NCBI GenBank assembly: GCA_964593465.1
Contig: CAZQJY010000001.1
Coordinates: forward strand, 1-64,000
Length of the DNA: 64,000 nucleotides
Reading direction: 5' to 3'
Source of the DNA: Mycosynbacter sp964593465
GTDB lineage: Bacteria > Patescibacteriota > Saccharimonadia > Saccharimonadales > Saccharimonadaceae
Shown here: in pieces, positions 7,651 through 16,817 of the stretch
How the letters are laid out: each line of letters starts with the position of its first letter
How positions within the stretch are numbered: position 1 is the stretch's first letter
The notes under the pieces: model-generated
Told to the model about the DNA's origin: nothing
The model's input: only the letters and a program-made list of their open reading frames with translations
Databases searched by the model: none
Made by a program: the position numbers and the translations under genes

Positions 7651-8604
7651 CTAATTTCCAATTCTACCGGTTCTCGCCACAAAATCTACGCGATTTATCG
7701 CACAATACTCAGAAGCATTGAGCTCAGCTTCGGCTGGTGGCTTACATACTTGGCTCGATGTTACGATTCCGCCTGCTGTATCACTACAAGCCCTGTCATC
7801 TTCATCGCAATCTGCCGTACCTTCATCGCCCTGATGTGTCCCTATAATCATAGAGATGTGGTAAAAATTCGACACTGCCGTGAGCCGCTCCTGACTTTGA
7901 TTGACCATTGGCTTGAGTGGAGTTGCAATGTGCATACGATAGAGTATAAGCTCTTGGTTACCAGCACCAAAGGCATTGGCAAATTGCGTCTGCTCTCTAC
8001 CTTCCATGTTCAAAAACTTACCGTACTCTCGCACTTGGTCTTGATTGGCTGCGGTCGATGGTATGCGACACAACTCCTTGGATGGATCACGAATTTTGAC
8101 AAAGCGTACAGCTATTGGATCACCCGGTGTATTGTCCGGATTGGTGGTTTTGAAATATTGTATTTGATACTCATCCAGCATATCAACAGCAGGATTTAGC
8201 AAGGTTCCTGTAGCCGCCTTGAGCGCTGCGCCCGTATTCCAAGCATATGAATAGGCACCAGTACATAATCGCCCGCCGGCAGCGTTGGCATAGTAGTCAA
8301 CATTATTGGTACTCGCCTCTTCTAAACTCGTTGCATACAAAGTTTTTTCTTCATCCTGCGGATCTACATATTGGACACGGAAGTATTCGGTAGCAGCGAT
8401 ACTCTGCTGCACATCACGAACCACAATATTGGTCACTTCGTTGACGCCTTTTATCGTCATACCTTTATTGTAGAGCCCCATAATCTGAATTGTAATAAGC
8501 GTCACAATCATGAGCAGCGAACCCACAAAGGCGACTGCTATCATGAGCTCCACTAGTGTGAAACCTTTGTGGCCTGCAGAAGTGTTAGTTTTCTTTTGGT
8601 ACAT
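7651..8604 (-). CDS. Type IV minor prepilin (PilW/PilV-like)
   Basis: A 317-residue prepilin. The class III signal peptide is KG^FTLVELMIAVAFVG, with cleavage after Gly14 by PilD and Glu at mature position 5. A hydrophobic helix of about 22 residues follows, then a large globular domain with several cysteines. Its start overlaps the end of the preceding prepilin gene by 20 nt, so translation is coupled. It likely works with the neighbouring prepilins as an initiation or tip complex. Confidence 0.82.
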   Translation of the reverse strand: MYQKKTNTSAGHKGFTLVELMIAVAFVGSLLMIVTLITIQIMGLYNKGMTIKGVNEVTNIVVRDVQQSIAATEYFRVQYVDPQDEEKTLYATSLEEASTNNVDYYANAAGGRLCTGAYSYAWNTGAALKAATGTLLNPAVDMLDEYQIQYFKTTNPDNTPGDPIAVRFVKIRDPSKELCRIPSTAANQDQVREYGKFLNMEGREQTQFANAFGAGNQELILYRMHIATPLKPMVNQSQERLTAVSNFYHISMIIGTHQGDEGTADCDEDDRACSDTAGGIVTSSQVCKPPAEAELNASEYCAINRVDFVARTGRIGN

Positions 8605-9208
8605 ATAGCCTCACAATCGTGCCTATTTTCATCAAACCCTTGGATGCAGGCGAATCCCAGCATGCTCTAATATGAAAGTCATACTCATTAGTCAGATCCA
8701 ACACATCATCATTATCCATAACACGCACTGCCTCTACCCACAACATCTGAGAGCGCGAAAGCGGCTCGCCTGTTGTTGCGTCCAGCGCCCTGTCTACGTA
8801 AACCTGCGCGAAGGTCTCTACTGGTTCAAAGTTTGTAGTAATAACCCTGCCAGTTTCTGGGTGGATATAAAAAGCGCCAGACAGTCTATCGGGAGTACAA
8901 TCCTCGAAAGCACTGATTTCATCGTAGTTACTTGCCTGGGGCTTAACCTGTGCTATCGCTGCATCCCACTGTACGGAAAAATCATTAGCATTGCGGCCAA
9001 TAGACGTCAACTTGGCAGCATTGAGGTGTCGCAGTAATTCGGCCTGTGTATCTATTTGGTTACGTACCAAAGTGGTCTCTAATGAAGCCTGCGCCTGTGA
9101 GATGCCCTGGCTCATAATCCCCATTGTGCTTAGCACAATCACACTAAAAATTGCCACTGCGAGCAATACCTCTATGAGCGTATCACCCGACTGCGGCCGC
9201 TTTAGCAT
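8585..9208 (-). CDS. Type IV minor prepilin (PilV-like)
   Basis: A 207-residue prepilin with the processing site SG^DTLIEVLLAVAIFSV; residue +1 is Asp rather than Phe or Met, which some minor pilins tolerate. A helix of about 20 hydrophobic residues and a polar globular domain follow. It is translationally coupled to both neighbours (7 nt overlap upstream, 20 nt downstream). Inferred to be part of the minor pilin complex. Confidence 0.8.
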   Translation of the reverse strand: MLKRPQSGDTLIEVLLAVAIFSVIVLSTMGIMSQGISQAQASLETTLVRNQIDTQAELLRHLNAAKLTSIGRNANDFSVQWDAAIAQVKPQASNYDEISAFEDCTPDRLSGAFYIHPETGRVITTNFEPVETFAQVYVDRALDATTGEPLSRSQMLWVEAVRVMDNDDVLDLTNEYDFHIRACWDSPASKGLMKIGTIVRLYVPKEN

Positions 9209-10044
9209 TCTGAACCCTCAAACACCGTCTCAATATCACTCTGGCTCGCCGCGGATTTATGTACAATGACTTTAGCCCGCTGCGGTGGGTCTATCACACC
9301 ACTTCTATCCGCCAAACAAAAACTCACCTCCTGTAGGTTGTCTGGTTGCATAAAACTATTGAGCGTAGGCGTTGTTACGTCGTAATCACCCCGAGTACGG
9401 AGATTATAGGTTGTTACTGTGCCATCTACCGGAGAACGCAGCACAAGAATAGTAATAGATTGCACATCGCTAGCTTGAGTATTTTTCGGAGTATTGAGAC
9501 GTACGGCTGCAAGGCCCCAAGCAAGCTCATCTTTTTCGATAAGCCAGTCATTCACACCCGGATACTGTTTGAAAGTATAATCTACTAGCATATTTCCTGT
9601 ATAGGCACTGCTGCCATCTGTCGTCTGATCACCAAACCTTTGTGAATTACGATAATCTTTGATAGCTTCACTAGGCTCAGCAATTACAGGCATCATAGAC
9701 ATCTCTGAAGACCGTGCGTTGTCATACGACCGAATATCGATGAGACGCCCTACATACAAACATTCCGAGGTACCTCTGTAAATCTTGCCGCCAGGAACAC
9801 ATGGGTCATCGTTTTGAAGCTTAGGCTCACCAAGTGAGTCAACCTCATAATCGTTTGTCAAACTATACACCTTGTTGTACTGAGCAGCTATCTTATCGCG
9901 TGTCAGCTCAACACCATCTCTGTAGCGCTGCGTATTGAGTGAGCCAGATATATTGCCCAATATGCCCGCCATCAGTAAGCCGGTAATCGCCAAAAATAGT
10001 ACGACTTCTATGATGGTGAAACCTTGGTTATATCTGTTGCCCAT
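9202..10044 (-). CDS. Type IV minor prepilin
   Basis: A 280-residue prepilin. The site is QG^FTIIEVVLFLAITGLLMAG, with cleavage after Gly8 and the conserved Glu5 of the mature form. The C-terminal domain (about 230 residues) has several cysteines and no recognised family. It is the first of three overlapping minor prepilin genes downstream of the prepilin peptidase gene, and likely the first translated of this set. Confidence 0.82.
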   Translation of the reverse strand: MGNRYNQGFTIIEVVLFLAITGLLMAGILGNISGSLNTQRYRDGVELTRDKIAAQYNKVYSLTNDYEVDSLGEPKLQNDDPCVPGGKIYRGTSECLYVGRLIDIRSYDNARSSEMSMMPVIAEPSEAIKDYRNSQRFGDQTTDGSSAYTGNMLVDYTFKQYPGVNDWLIEKDELAWGLAAVRLNTPKNTQASDVQSITILVLRSPVDGTVTTYNLRTRGDYDVTTPTLNSFMQPDNLQEVSFCLADRSGVIDPPQRAKVIVHKSAASQSDIETVFEGSEC

Positions 10045-10075
10045 TGGACTAATTATAGCATAAGCATTGTAGTGG

Positions 10076-10966
10076 CTAGAACATCACCGCACGAAAATAC
10101 ATATCGAGGATTTGGCTGCCATACAAGAAGCTAATGATGAATGCTGCCACAAGAAATGGCCCAAACGGCACACGCGCTGTTTTTGATAATTTCTTAGTAA
10201 CCATTGCTGGTAGTAGCACCAAGCTACCGATGAGATTTGCGAGGAATATCACCAGTACACCGTAGGTCCAGTTTGGTAGCAATAACGCCATAGGAATGAG
10301 TAACTTTACGTCTCCTAACCCAACCCATTTGCCACGACTTATCAGGTATAGTACACCGTAGAAAACCGGCAACGCCAGTAGGTTCCAGCCAATCCGCTGG
10401 AGTTCTTGCCCCATAAATAGCTCGCCCTTGTCTGCCAGCTGAAACAGTACGAATAGCACAGCTAGGCCAGTTATCATCAGTGTAATCTTGTCGAGCAGCA
10501 GGAACCATTTGGCATCGTACATCCAATGTACCACGAGCAGTGTCACAATAAGCAGCCAGATGATAAGCAGCACGATACCATGTGTTTCAAATCCATATGG
10601 CCAGGCAAGATACGATACGACAAACAGCGCGCCTAAGCCTACTTCCGCCAAAATCTCCATCTTACCGATTGGTGTGTTACAAGTACGACATTTGCCTCTC
10701 GCTACAATCCAGCTCACCACGGGGAGCAACTCATACCACGCCAGCTGACGGCCGCAATGCAAACATACCGACCTGTCGGACACTGCACTGCGCTTATTTG
10801 CTTGTAGCACCTTGACTTCTGCTATATCTTGTTTGCTCACCTTTTCACCCTGGGTCTTGTCTGCAGTGAGCTGGTGTGCACGAAGGCGCCACACTTGTGC
10901 TGCTGCGAAACTACCGATTGCAGCGCCAAGCACAAACAATCCAGCGAGTAGTACGTATTCAATCAT
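10076..10966 (-). CDS. pilD: Prepilin peptidase / leader peptidase
   Basis: Integral membrane aspartic protease that removes the short prepilin leader and usually N-methylates the new N-terminus. In its 296 residues one sees the N-terminal GAAIGSFAAAQVWRL segment, the two CxxC pairs of the cytoplasmic zinc site (CLHC and CRTC), WYELLPVVSWI, the first catalytic Asp in HWMYDAKW or LLLDKITL, and the GLGDVKLL motif with the second. About seven or eight membrane helices fit. It processes the pilins encoded on both sides. Confidence 0.93.
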   Translation of the reverse strand: MIEYVLLAGLFVLGAAIGSFAAAQVWRLRAHQLTADKTQGEKVSKQDIAEVKVLQANKRSAVSDRSVCLHCGRQLAWYELLPVVSWIVARGKCRTCNTPIGKMEILAEVGLGALFVVSYLAWPYGFETHGIVLLIIWLLIVTLLVVHWMYDAKWFLLLDKITLMITGLAVLFVLFQLADKGELFMGQELQRIGWNLLALPVFYGVLYLISRGKWVGLGDVKLLIPMALLLPNWTYGVLVIFLANLIGSLVLLPAMVTKKLSKTARVPFGPFLVAAFIISFLYGSQILDMYFRAVMF

Positions 10967-10998
10967 AAGCTCTATGATACCCTATTTGTCAGCAAATA

Positions 10999-11027
10999 GA
11001 AAACCCCTCTCATACAAGAAGGGTTTC
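10999..11027 (-). terminator. Terminator after the major pilin gene
   Basis: Arms at 10999-11010 and 11017-11027 pair through about 11 bp with one bulged base; on the minus strand the hairpin is followed by TATTTG. It would separate an abundant pilA transcript from the prepilin peptidase and minor pilin genes. Confidence 0.55.
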
Positions 11028-11056
11028 GAATCCCAAGATTTACAAGACCGCTTGGA

Positions 11057-11569
11057 TTATGCGTCTAGGCATTGGACGCCGCCGCCTTCGAGGCCACGAA
11101 CAATCACAACCTTACGCGCCCCCGTATTCACGCCTCCAGCAACCTGATTATTCTCAAAGTCGCACTTGCCACCAATACGGAACCAAATTGTATTAGAAGT
11201 GTCGTCATTAAAAGTCAGGCGATCATCGGACTCAAAGCCAACCGACTGATTGCCAGTGAGTGACTGTAGTTCATAGTTACCGCCAGTTGGGTCACTAAAC
11301 TCATCACCATCTTTACGCATGTATTTCACTACAAAGTCATTCCAGTCATCTTGACTAATTGGAATCTTGCCCCTATTTTGTCCTTTGTATGTTGCGATAG
11401 CTGCACTCAAACGGCTCATGTCGTTTTTGCGAGTCGTATCTCGCTGGTTACGCTGCATTGCAGGTAGTGCCAAAAACACCATGAGCATAATCAACGCGCC
11501 AATCGCAAGCACCAACACAACTTCGATGATGGTAAATCCATCGCGCTGTTGGTTTTGTACTTTATTCAT
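11057..11569 (-). CDS. pilA: Type IV major pilin candidate
   Basis: A 170-residue prepilin with the site RDG^FTIIEVVLVLAIGALIML, cleaved after Gly11 and keeping Glu5. After the hydrophobic helix comes QRDTTRKNDMSRLSAAI, the usual amphipathic alpha1 continuation, and a globular domain with two cysteines (KCDF and VQCLD) that could form the C-terminal disulfide loop. Its size, its own upstream region, a good AAGGTGG ribosome site and the downstream terminator suggest the most abundant pilin. A TAGACA/TATGCT pair spaced 17 nt near 11650-11680 may be its promoter. Confidence 0.8.
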   Translation of the reverse strand: MNKVQNQQRDGFTIIEVVLVLAIGALIMLMVFLALPAMQRNQRDTTRKNDMSRLSAAIATYKGQNRGKIPISQDDWNDFVVKYMRKDGDEFSDPTGGNYELQSLTGNQSVGFESDDRLTFNDDTSNTIWFRIGGKCDFENNQVAGGVNTGARKVVIVRGLEGGGVQCLDA

Positions 11570-11692
11570 ATGAACTTTCCACCTTTCGTATGAAGTGTAT
11601 TTAATTTTGTAACGCTTGCACGGTCCTGTGCTTATACATAAGCATAATGCATCTGCATACGTTTGTCTACTACTTTTGGATTGGAAAATCGT

Positions 11693-12907
11693 CTACAAAC
11701 TACCGCCACTCACTGATACCAAACTGTAGATTGGGAACAGAATAGCCATCACGATACCGCCAGCAAACACGCCCATTACCACCATCAGGATTGGCTCGAT
11801 CGTTGTCGAGATAGCCTGGAGTTGCTCATCCAACTCATCTTCATATACCTTAGCCAGCTTACCCATCATGGTGTCAATCTGACCCGATTGCTCACCAATA
11901 CTAATCATCTGTGGCACTAGCGCGTCGATATACTCTTGATCTTTCAGTGCCTTCGATAGCTCCGTACCACCTTTGACCCTTTCTTCGGCGTTATTGATGC
12001 TTTCTGCTACATACACGTTATTGACTGCCTCGGCTGTAATACTAAGCATATCAAGCATTGGCACACCTGTAGACAAGAGCGTTTCTCCTGTACGCGCAAG
12101 GCGCCCCATATAAAGCCTACGAAACATACCTTTGACAATAGGACCATTGAGTTTAAGTGCGTCAAAAGTACGAATACCTGCATCTGTCTTGGCGTATTGC
12201 CTTAATGCAAGCACACTGCCTATAATGACAATTAGCAACACTGGCCATGCCTTGACGATGAACGCAGACGACGCTACGAGCATCTTTGTGAGAATAGGCA
12301 ACTCCCTGCCCAATCCCGCATATAGCTGTGCTACCTGTGGCACAATAGTGACCATCATAAACACCACTACGGCAAGAATTACTATTAACACAATGGCCGG
12401 GTAATACATCGCACCACGTATCTTGCCTGCTATCGCAGCATCTTTTTCCTGCTGGTCGGCTATACGGCGTAATGCCTGCTCTAGGGTACCAGATGCTTCC
12501 CCTGCTCGGATTAATGCGAGATATACACGATCAAATACTTCTGGATGCGCTGCAAACGCATCAGCCAATGCCTTGCCGCCTTCTACAGACACCAAGATAT
12601 CTTGCGCAACCTTGCGCATCTTGGGGTTCTGCGTCTGATCTATAATTGTGCTCAAACTCTGCGCCAACGGCAGACCTGCTCCCACGAGCGTTGCAAGTGA
12701 GCGCGTAAAAGTAACTTTGTCTTTACCCGTGATACGCTGACTAAGTGCAGCAAATATACTGTTATCTTTTTCCTCACGAATTTCGAGTGGCGTGAGACCT
12801 CTCTCCATCAGCACCTTTGCGGCATCACGCTCAGAAGACGCTTGAACAACAGATTTTACAATCTTCTGCGTTTCGCTGTCTTTGGCTGAATACACAAACC
12901 TCTGCAT
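11693..12907 (-). CDS. pilC: Type IV pilus inner-membrane platform protein PilC (GspF family)
   Basis: Polytopic platform protein that couples the PilB and PilT motors to pilin assembly. The 404 residues contain the two GspF repeats: the first with FTRSLATLVGAGLPLAQSL, the second with LARTGETLLSTGVPMLDML, each followed by membrane helices (YYPAIVLIVILAVVVFMMV and EPILMVVMGVFAGGIVMAILF). It starts 3 nt after the pilT stop codon, in a pilB-pilT-pilC-pilA series. Confidence 0.93.
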   Translation of the reverse strand: MQRFVYSAKDSETQKIVKSVVQASSERDAAKVLMERGLTPLEIREEKDNSIFAALSQRITGKDKVTFTRSLATLVGAGLPLAQSLSTIIDQTQNPKMRKVAQDILVSVEGGKALADAFAAHPEVFDRVYLALIRAGEASGTLEQALRRIADQQEKDAAIAGKIRGAMYYPAIVLIVILAVVVFMMVTIVPQVAQLYAGLGRELPILTKMLVASSAFIVKAWPVLLIVIIGSVLALRQYAKTDAGIRTFDALKLNGPIVKGMFRRLYMGRLARTGETLLSTGVPMLDMLSITAEAVNNVYVAESINNAEERVKGGTELSKALKDQEYIDALVPQMISIGEQSGQIDTMMGKLAKVYEDELDEQLQAISTTIEPILMVVMGVFAGGIVMAILFPIYSLVSVSGGSL

Positions 12908-12910
12908 TAC

Positions 12911-13981
12911 TTATCCTCGTATTAGCCTTTCAAGTTCAGTCATGTCTACTGCGTAGTTGCGCGCTTCGTCGTACGTAATCACACCTGATTGCACAAGGCC
13001 TGCCAATGTACGGTCCATAGACTGCATACCCACTTCTCCACCCGTCTGGATGACGGCATCGAGCTGGTGAGACTTGCCCTCGCGGATGATGTTGCGAACT
13101 GCTGGATTGGCAATAAGTATCTCGGTGGCAATCACGCGTCCACCGCCAATAGACGGCACGAGGCGCTGCGAACAAATAGCCTGGAGAATATTTGCCAGCT
13201 GTGCACGAATTTGTGGCTGCTGGTGTGCCGGAAATACATCGATGATACGGTCGATAGATTGCGCTGCTGAGTTGGTGTGAAGTGTTGCAAACACTAAGTG
13301 CCCCGTCTCCGCAATAGAGATTGCGGCGGCAATCGTCTCGAGGTCACGCAACTCACCAATCAGTACCACATCTGGGTCTTGGCGAAGTGCACTGCGTAAC
13401 GCTGCTGCAAAACTAAAGGTATCGTAGTGAACTTCGCGCTGCGCTACTACAGATTTCTTAGACTTGTGCGCAAACTCAATAGGATCCTCGATAGTAATAA
13501 TGTGGTGCGAGCGCTCACTATTGATCTTGTCGATAATAGCCGCTAGCGTCGTTGACTTACCTGAGCCTGTTGGGCCAGTCACAAGCACAAGGCCACGCGG
13601 GTAGTCAGCAAATTGCGATACAACTGGCGGAACACCTAGGTCGACAATGTTTTTAATCTCATTCGGGATTAAACGAAAAGCTGCTGCCACATTGCCACGT
13701 TCGTGAAACGCATTGACACGAAAACGACCTAGCGTACCAAATGAAAAGCTAAAGTCAAACTCTTTATCTTTGGCAAGAATCTGCTTCTGGTCTTCGTCGA
13801 GCACACTCAATACTAGATTTTCAGCAGTTGTTATATCGAGCTTTTCTGTGCCCGTAACAGGTACGAGCGAACCATCGATACGTATCATTGGCGGCAAGTC
13901 CACCTGGATATGCAAGTCAGATGCTTTAGTGCGCACCACTTCTTCTAGTAGCATTTCAATTTTTAGGTCTTGATTTGTCAT
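12911..13981 (-). CDS. pilT: Type IV pilus retraction ATPase PilT
   Basis: Hexameric ATPase that drives pilus disassembly and twitching. The 356-residue protein has GPTGSGKSTTLAAII (Walker A), the Asp box with ITIEDPIE, GELRDLETIAAAISIAETG (Walker B), the His box FATLHTN, and the retraction-specific AVRNIIREGK motif close to AIRNLIRE. Its presence means these pili can retract, which an epibiont could use to pull itself to a host cell. That use is inference. Confidence 0.95.
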   Translation of the reverse strand: MTNQDLKIEMLLEEVVRTKASDLHIQVDLPPMIRIDGSLVPVTGTEKLDITTAENLVLSVLDEDQKQILAKDKEFDFSFSFGTLGRFRVNAFHERGNVAAAFRLIPNEIKNIVDLGVPPVVSQFADYPRGLVLVTGPTGSGKSTTLAAIIDKINSERSHHIITIEDPIEFAHKSKKSVVAQREVHYDTFSFAAALRSALRQDPDVVLIGELRDLETIAAAISIAETGHLVFATLHTNSAAQSIDRIIDVFPAHQQPQIRAQLANILQAICSQRLVPSIGGGRVIATEILIANPAVRNIIREGKSHQLDAVIQTGGEVGMQSMDRTLAGLVQSGVITYDEARNYAVDMTELERLIRG

Positions 13982-13996
13982 TATTGCATCTCCTTT

Positions 13997-15754
13997 TTAT
14001 ACAGTCACGCGGTTTACTTCGTCTAATGATGTCACGCCATCAAGTGCCTTAAGGTAGCCGTCCTGGCGCATGGTAATCATACCTTGAGCAATCGCCACTT
14101 TCTGAATCTCAGCACTTGTTGCTCGAGTGGTAATGAGTTGCTGGATTTCCTCTGTAATATCCATTACTTCATAAAGTCCAGCACGCCCACTATAACCACC
14201 TGGTGATGCTTGCGTATCACGCCCTGCCGCCAAATCGTAACTTGCCTGTCCAGTGAGCGGCAAGCTCTCGTAGCCTAGGTCTTCTGACACCTGTGCTACT
14301 TCTTCTTTTGTCTTAGGGAGCAAATGGCCGATTGTTGAATTAATGTTTTGTGTCTCGATAGCCGAAGACTGATAGATATCACGTTTTTTTGCAATACGGC
14401 GCACCAAACGCTGACCAATCACAGTATTTACCGTACTAGCAATCAAGAATGGCTCAATTCCCATGTCGAGTAAACGCGGCAACACACCCGCTGCTGAGTT
14501 GGTGTGAAGTGTGCTAAATACCAAGTGTCCAGTGAGAGCAGCCTGTACAGCTAGATTGGCCGTCTCTGGATCACGGATCTCACCCACCATCACGACATCA
14601 GGGTCTTGGCGTAAGATAGAGCGAAGACCAGAAGCAAATGTCAGTCCAACTTCGGAGTTGACCTGTATCTGGTTGACACCGTTCATCTTGTACTCCACAG
14701 GATCTTCGAGTGTCACGATATTGATAGATTCGTCTTTGATCTCTTTGATCAACGCATACAAGCTGGTCGACTTACCAGAGCCTGTTGGGCCAGAAGTAAG
14801 TACCATGCCGTTTGGCCTGTGGACACCTTTGCGAATCGCACGCAACGCGCGCCCAGCATAGCCCATTTGCTCGAGGTCAAATGTGTTGCCTGTTTTGTCG
14901 AGTAGACGAATCACCACTTGCTCACCCCAAATCACAGGACTGATAGCAATACGTAGGTCGACCTCCTTGCCAGATACGTTCACGCCAAACTGACCGTCTT
15001 GCGGCACGCGATGTTCGTCAATCTTAAGCTCCGAAAGAATTTTGATACGGCTTACGAGTGCTGGCTCGATGCTTTTTGGCAATTTCATCACCTCGCGCAA
15101 TACGCCATCGATGCGAAAACGAATCATCAAAATAGATTCGAGTGGCTCGACATGGATATCGCTGGCGTGTGTTTTGATTGCATACTCTAGAATTGTACTG
15201 AGTGCACGACTAATTGGCGAGTCTTGCACAATCGTCTTCACATTAGCTGCCGCAGATGCCTGATGCTCAGCTTGCGACACCTCAGCAGCGTCATCTACAG
15301 CACTCAAGTCAGTCTTGTACTGATCCAATACGTGGCGCACACTCGCCTCAGAGGCCATAAATACTTTGATAGGTCGTTGAATAGCATTAGAAAGATAGTC
15401 TACCGCCTGGACGTTATTCGCATCAATCATTGCTACAGCAAGACGATTCTGCACTTCTGCAAGCGGCACGGCCATAAATCGTTCAGCGATGTCATTACTG
15501 AGTAGTGACAACACGTCTTGACCCACAATTGTCTGGGTCAAATTTACATAGGGCACACCAGACACAAACGCAATCACATGCGTCAAAAGCTCATCATCTA
15601 TCAATTTTTTCTCTAATAAGACTGCAACCAACTGCCGATTGGTTGACTGTGCCTCTTGTGCTGCATCATCGACAATCCACTGCTCAACTAATCCCTCTTC
15701 TACGAGGACTTCTTTGAGCTTGTTTTGGACATCAGAGGTGAGAAGCGTCGACAT
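13997..15754 (-). CDS. pilB: Type IV pilus extension ATPase PilB
   Basis: Assembly motor of the pilus. The 585 residues comprise an N-terminal MshEN-like domain (about 1-150), a linker domain (DIHVEPLESILMIRFRIDGV) and the ATPase core: GPTGSGKSTSLYALI, EDPVEYKMNG, GEIRDPETANLAVQAALTGH, STLHTNSA. The zinc-binding tetracysteine usual before GYxGRxGxYEV is absent; this stretch reads ASPGGYSGRAGLYEVM with no cysteine. A ribosome site is weak. It lies between the 108-residue gene and pilT. Confidence 0.94.
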   Translation of the reverse strand: MSTLLTSDVQNKLKEVLVEEGLVEQWIVDDAAQEAQSTNRQLVAVLLEKKLIDDELLTHVIAFVSGVPYVNLTQTIVGQDVLSLLSNDIAERFMAVPLAEVQNRLAVAMIDANNVQAVDYLSNAIQRPIKVFMASEASVRHVLDQYKTDLSAVDDAAEVSQAEHQASAAANVKTIVQDSPISRALSTILEYAIKTHASDIHVEPLESILMIRFRIDGVLREVMKLPKSIEPALVSRIKILSELKIDEHRVPQDGQFGVNVSGKEVDLRIAISPVIWGEQVVIRLLDKTGNTFDLEQMGYAGRALRAIRKGVHRPNGMVLTSGPTGSGKSTSLYALIKEIKDESINIVTLEDPVEYKMNGVNQIQVNSEVGLTFASGLRSILRQDPDVVMVGEIRDPETANLAVQAALTGHLVFSTLHTNSAAGVLPRLLDMGIEPFLIASTVNTVIGQRLVRRIAKKRDIYQSSAIETQNINSTIGHLLPKTKEEVAQVSEDLGYESLPLTGQASYDLAAGRDTQASPGGYSGRAGLYEVMDITEEIQQLITTRATSAEIQKVAIAQGMITMRQDGYLKALDGVTSLDEVNRVTV

Positions 15755-15765
15755 ACTATTGTCAC

Positions 15766-16092
15766 CTAGTTCCCACTACTGTTATTTGGTTGACCTTCGA
15801 CGGACTGCGAAGCACTTTCCTGTGGGGCTGGAGCACTGCGCGTACAATCGGCCGCATCTACCTGACCATCTCCGTATGCCGTCTCAACGCATACTTCGAT
15901 AGTTGGATTAATAGCATCACTATTAAATATTCGTTTAGAGGGTTGTTCAATATCGTCTGACACTTTGATTGTCTGCTCAGTAGTAGCAGACCGTTTTACT
16001 TTGTCGGCGAGCAAACTCTGAGCGAGCGCAAACATAGCCACCGCACTGATACCTGCAACTAGTATAATAGTGGCTATTTCTGATCGTTTCAC
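15766..16092 (-). CDS. Small single-pass protein in the PilP position
   Basis: A 108-residue protein with a membrane helix or uncleaved signal at about 7-26 and a short polar extracytoplasmic tail containing two cysteines (VEVC-type and DAADC). Its GTG start overlaps the stop of the PilO-like gene (TAGTG). It has no sequence resemblance to PilP that I can see, but it occupies the place where pilP stands in pilMNOP operons. A role in the alignment complex is inferred from position only. Confidence 0.6.
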   Translation of the reverse strand: MKRSEIATIILVAGISAVAMFALAQSLLADKVKRSATTEQTIKVSDDIEQPSKRIFNSDAINPTIEVCVETAYGDGQVDAADCTRSAPAPQESASQSVEGQPNNSSGN

Positions 16093-16817
16093 TACTTGCT
16101 ACCTTTCTGAGTTTTCTTGTTTTTGGCATTCGATGACGAACCAACAGTCTTTTTGGTCAGATCGAGGCTTGGCGATGGTAGATAGTATGCAACACCAGAT
16201 ATCTGCAACGTTACGTTCTCACCCGAACTTGTTGAGTTGACAGACTGAACGTTAACCGCACGAATAGATCGCTCGAGTCGCTGCAGCGCAGTACGTATCA
16301 CTTCTGGCTTGCCAGTAATTGAGGCAGAAAAAGACAATGGCTCGATACCGTCCTGCGGAACGGCCGTAGCCGATACATTACCGCTCGATGTAGGGTCGAC
16401 AGACAGAGAGTCAACCGAAAGACCGGGTACTTCCTGCGTATTAAACAGTTTTTGCTGTAGTGATGCACCAAGTGCAAGCCTGTTGTCATCTGCTGGTAAT
16501 GCATCCAGAATCACCCGGAGTGGCTCACTATCCGCACGTATGCCGACAGCTGTGAGCTGAGGGTTAGTGTTAAGTACACGAACTTCGGCTTTGAGCTCAG
16601 GAATTGCGGCTTTATTCTTCTCTAACTGCGAGATAGTAGTCTTCATAGGCTTGAGTACACTATTGTAGTTAAACCAAATCGTCTGGCCTAGCATAAGAAC
16701 CATCACAAGTGCCGCAGCTACTACTGCCGACGCACCCGCCACCCAGAGCACAACTGCATGACGTGTCTTGTCTAGCAGTGTGCGCTTGCGTACTACTTCG
16801 CCTTCACCCTTTTTCAT
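16092..16817 (-). CDS. pilO: PilO-like pilus alignment protein
   Basis: A 241-residue bitopic protein: basic cytoplasmic N-terminus, a helix at about 20-42 (VVLWVAGASAVVAAALVMVLM), a coiled segment (SVLKPMKTTISQLEKNKAAIPELKAEV), then a ferredoxin-like domain typical of PilO/GspM-type proteins (phrase SFSASITGKPEVIRTALQRLERSIRAV). The C-terminus is Lys-rich and possibly disordered. It overlaps pilN by 4 nt (ATGA). PilO assignment is by topology and neighbours. Confidence 0.72.
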   Translation of the reverse strand: MKKGEGEVVRKRTLLDKTRHAVVLWVAGASAVVAAALVMVLMLGQTIWFNYNSVLKPMKTTISQLEKNKAAIPELKAEVRVLNTNPQLTAVGIRADSEPLRVILDALPADDNRLALGASLQQKLFNTQEVPGLSVDSLSVDPTSSGNVSATAVPQDGIEPLSFSASITGKPEVIRTALQRLERSIRAVNVQSVNSTSSGENVTLQISGVAYYLPSPSLDLTKKTVGSSSNAKNKKTQKGSK

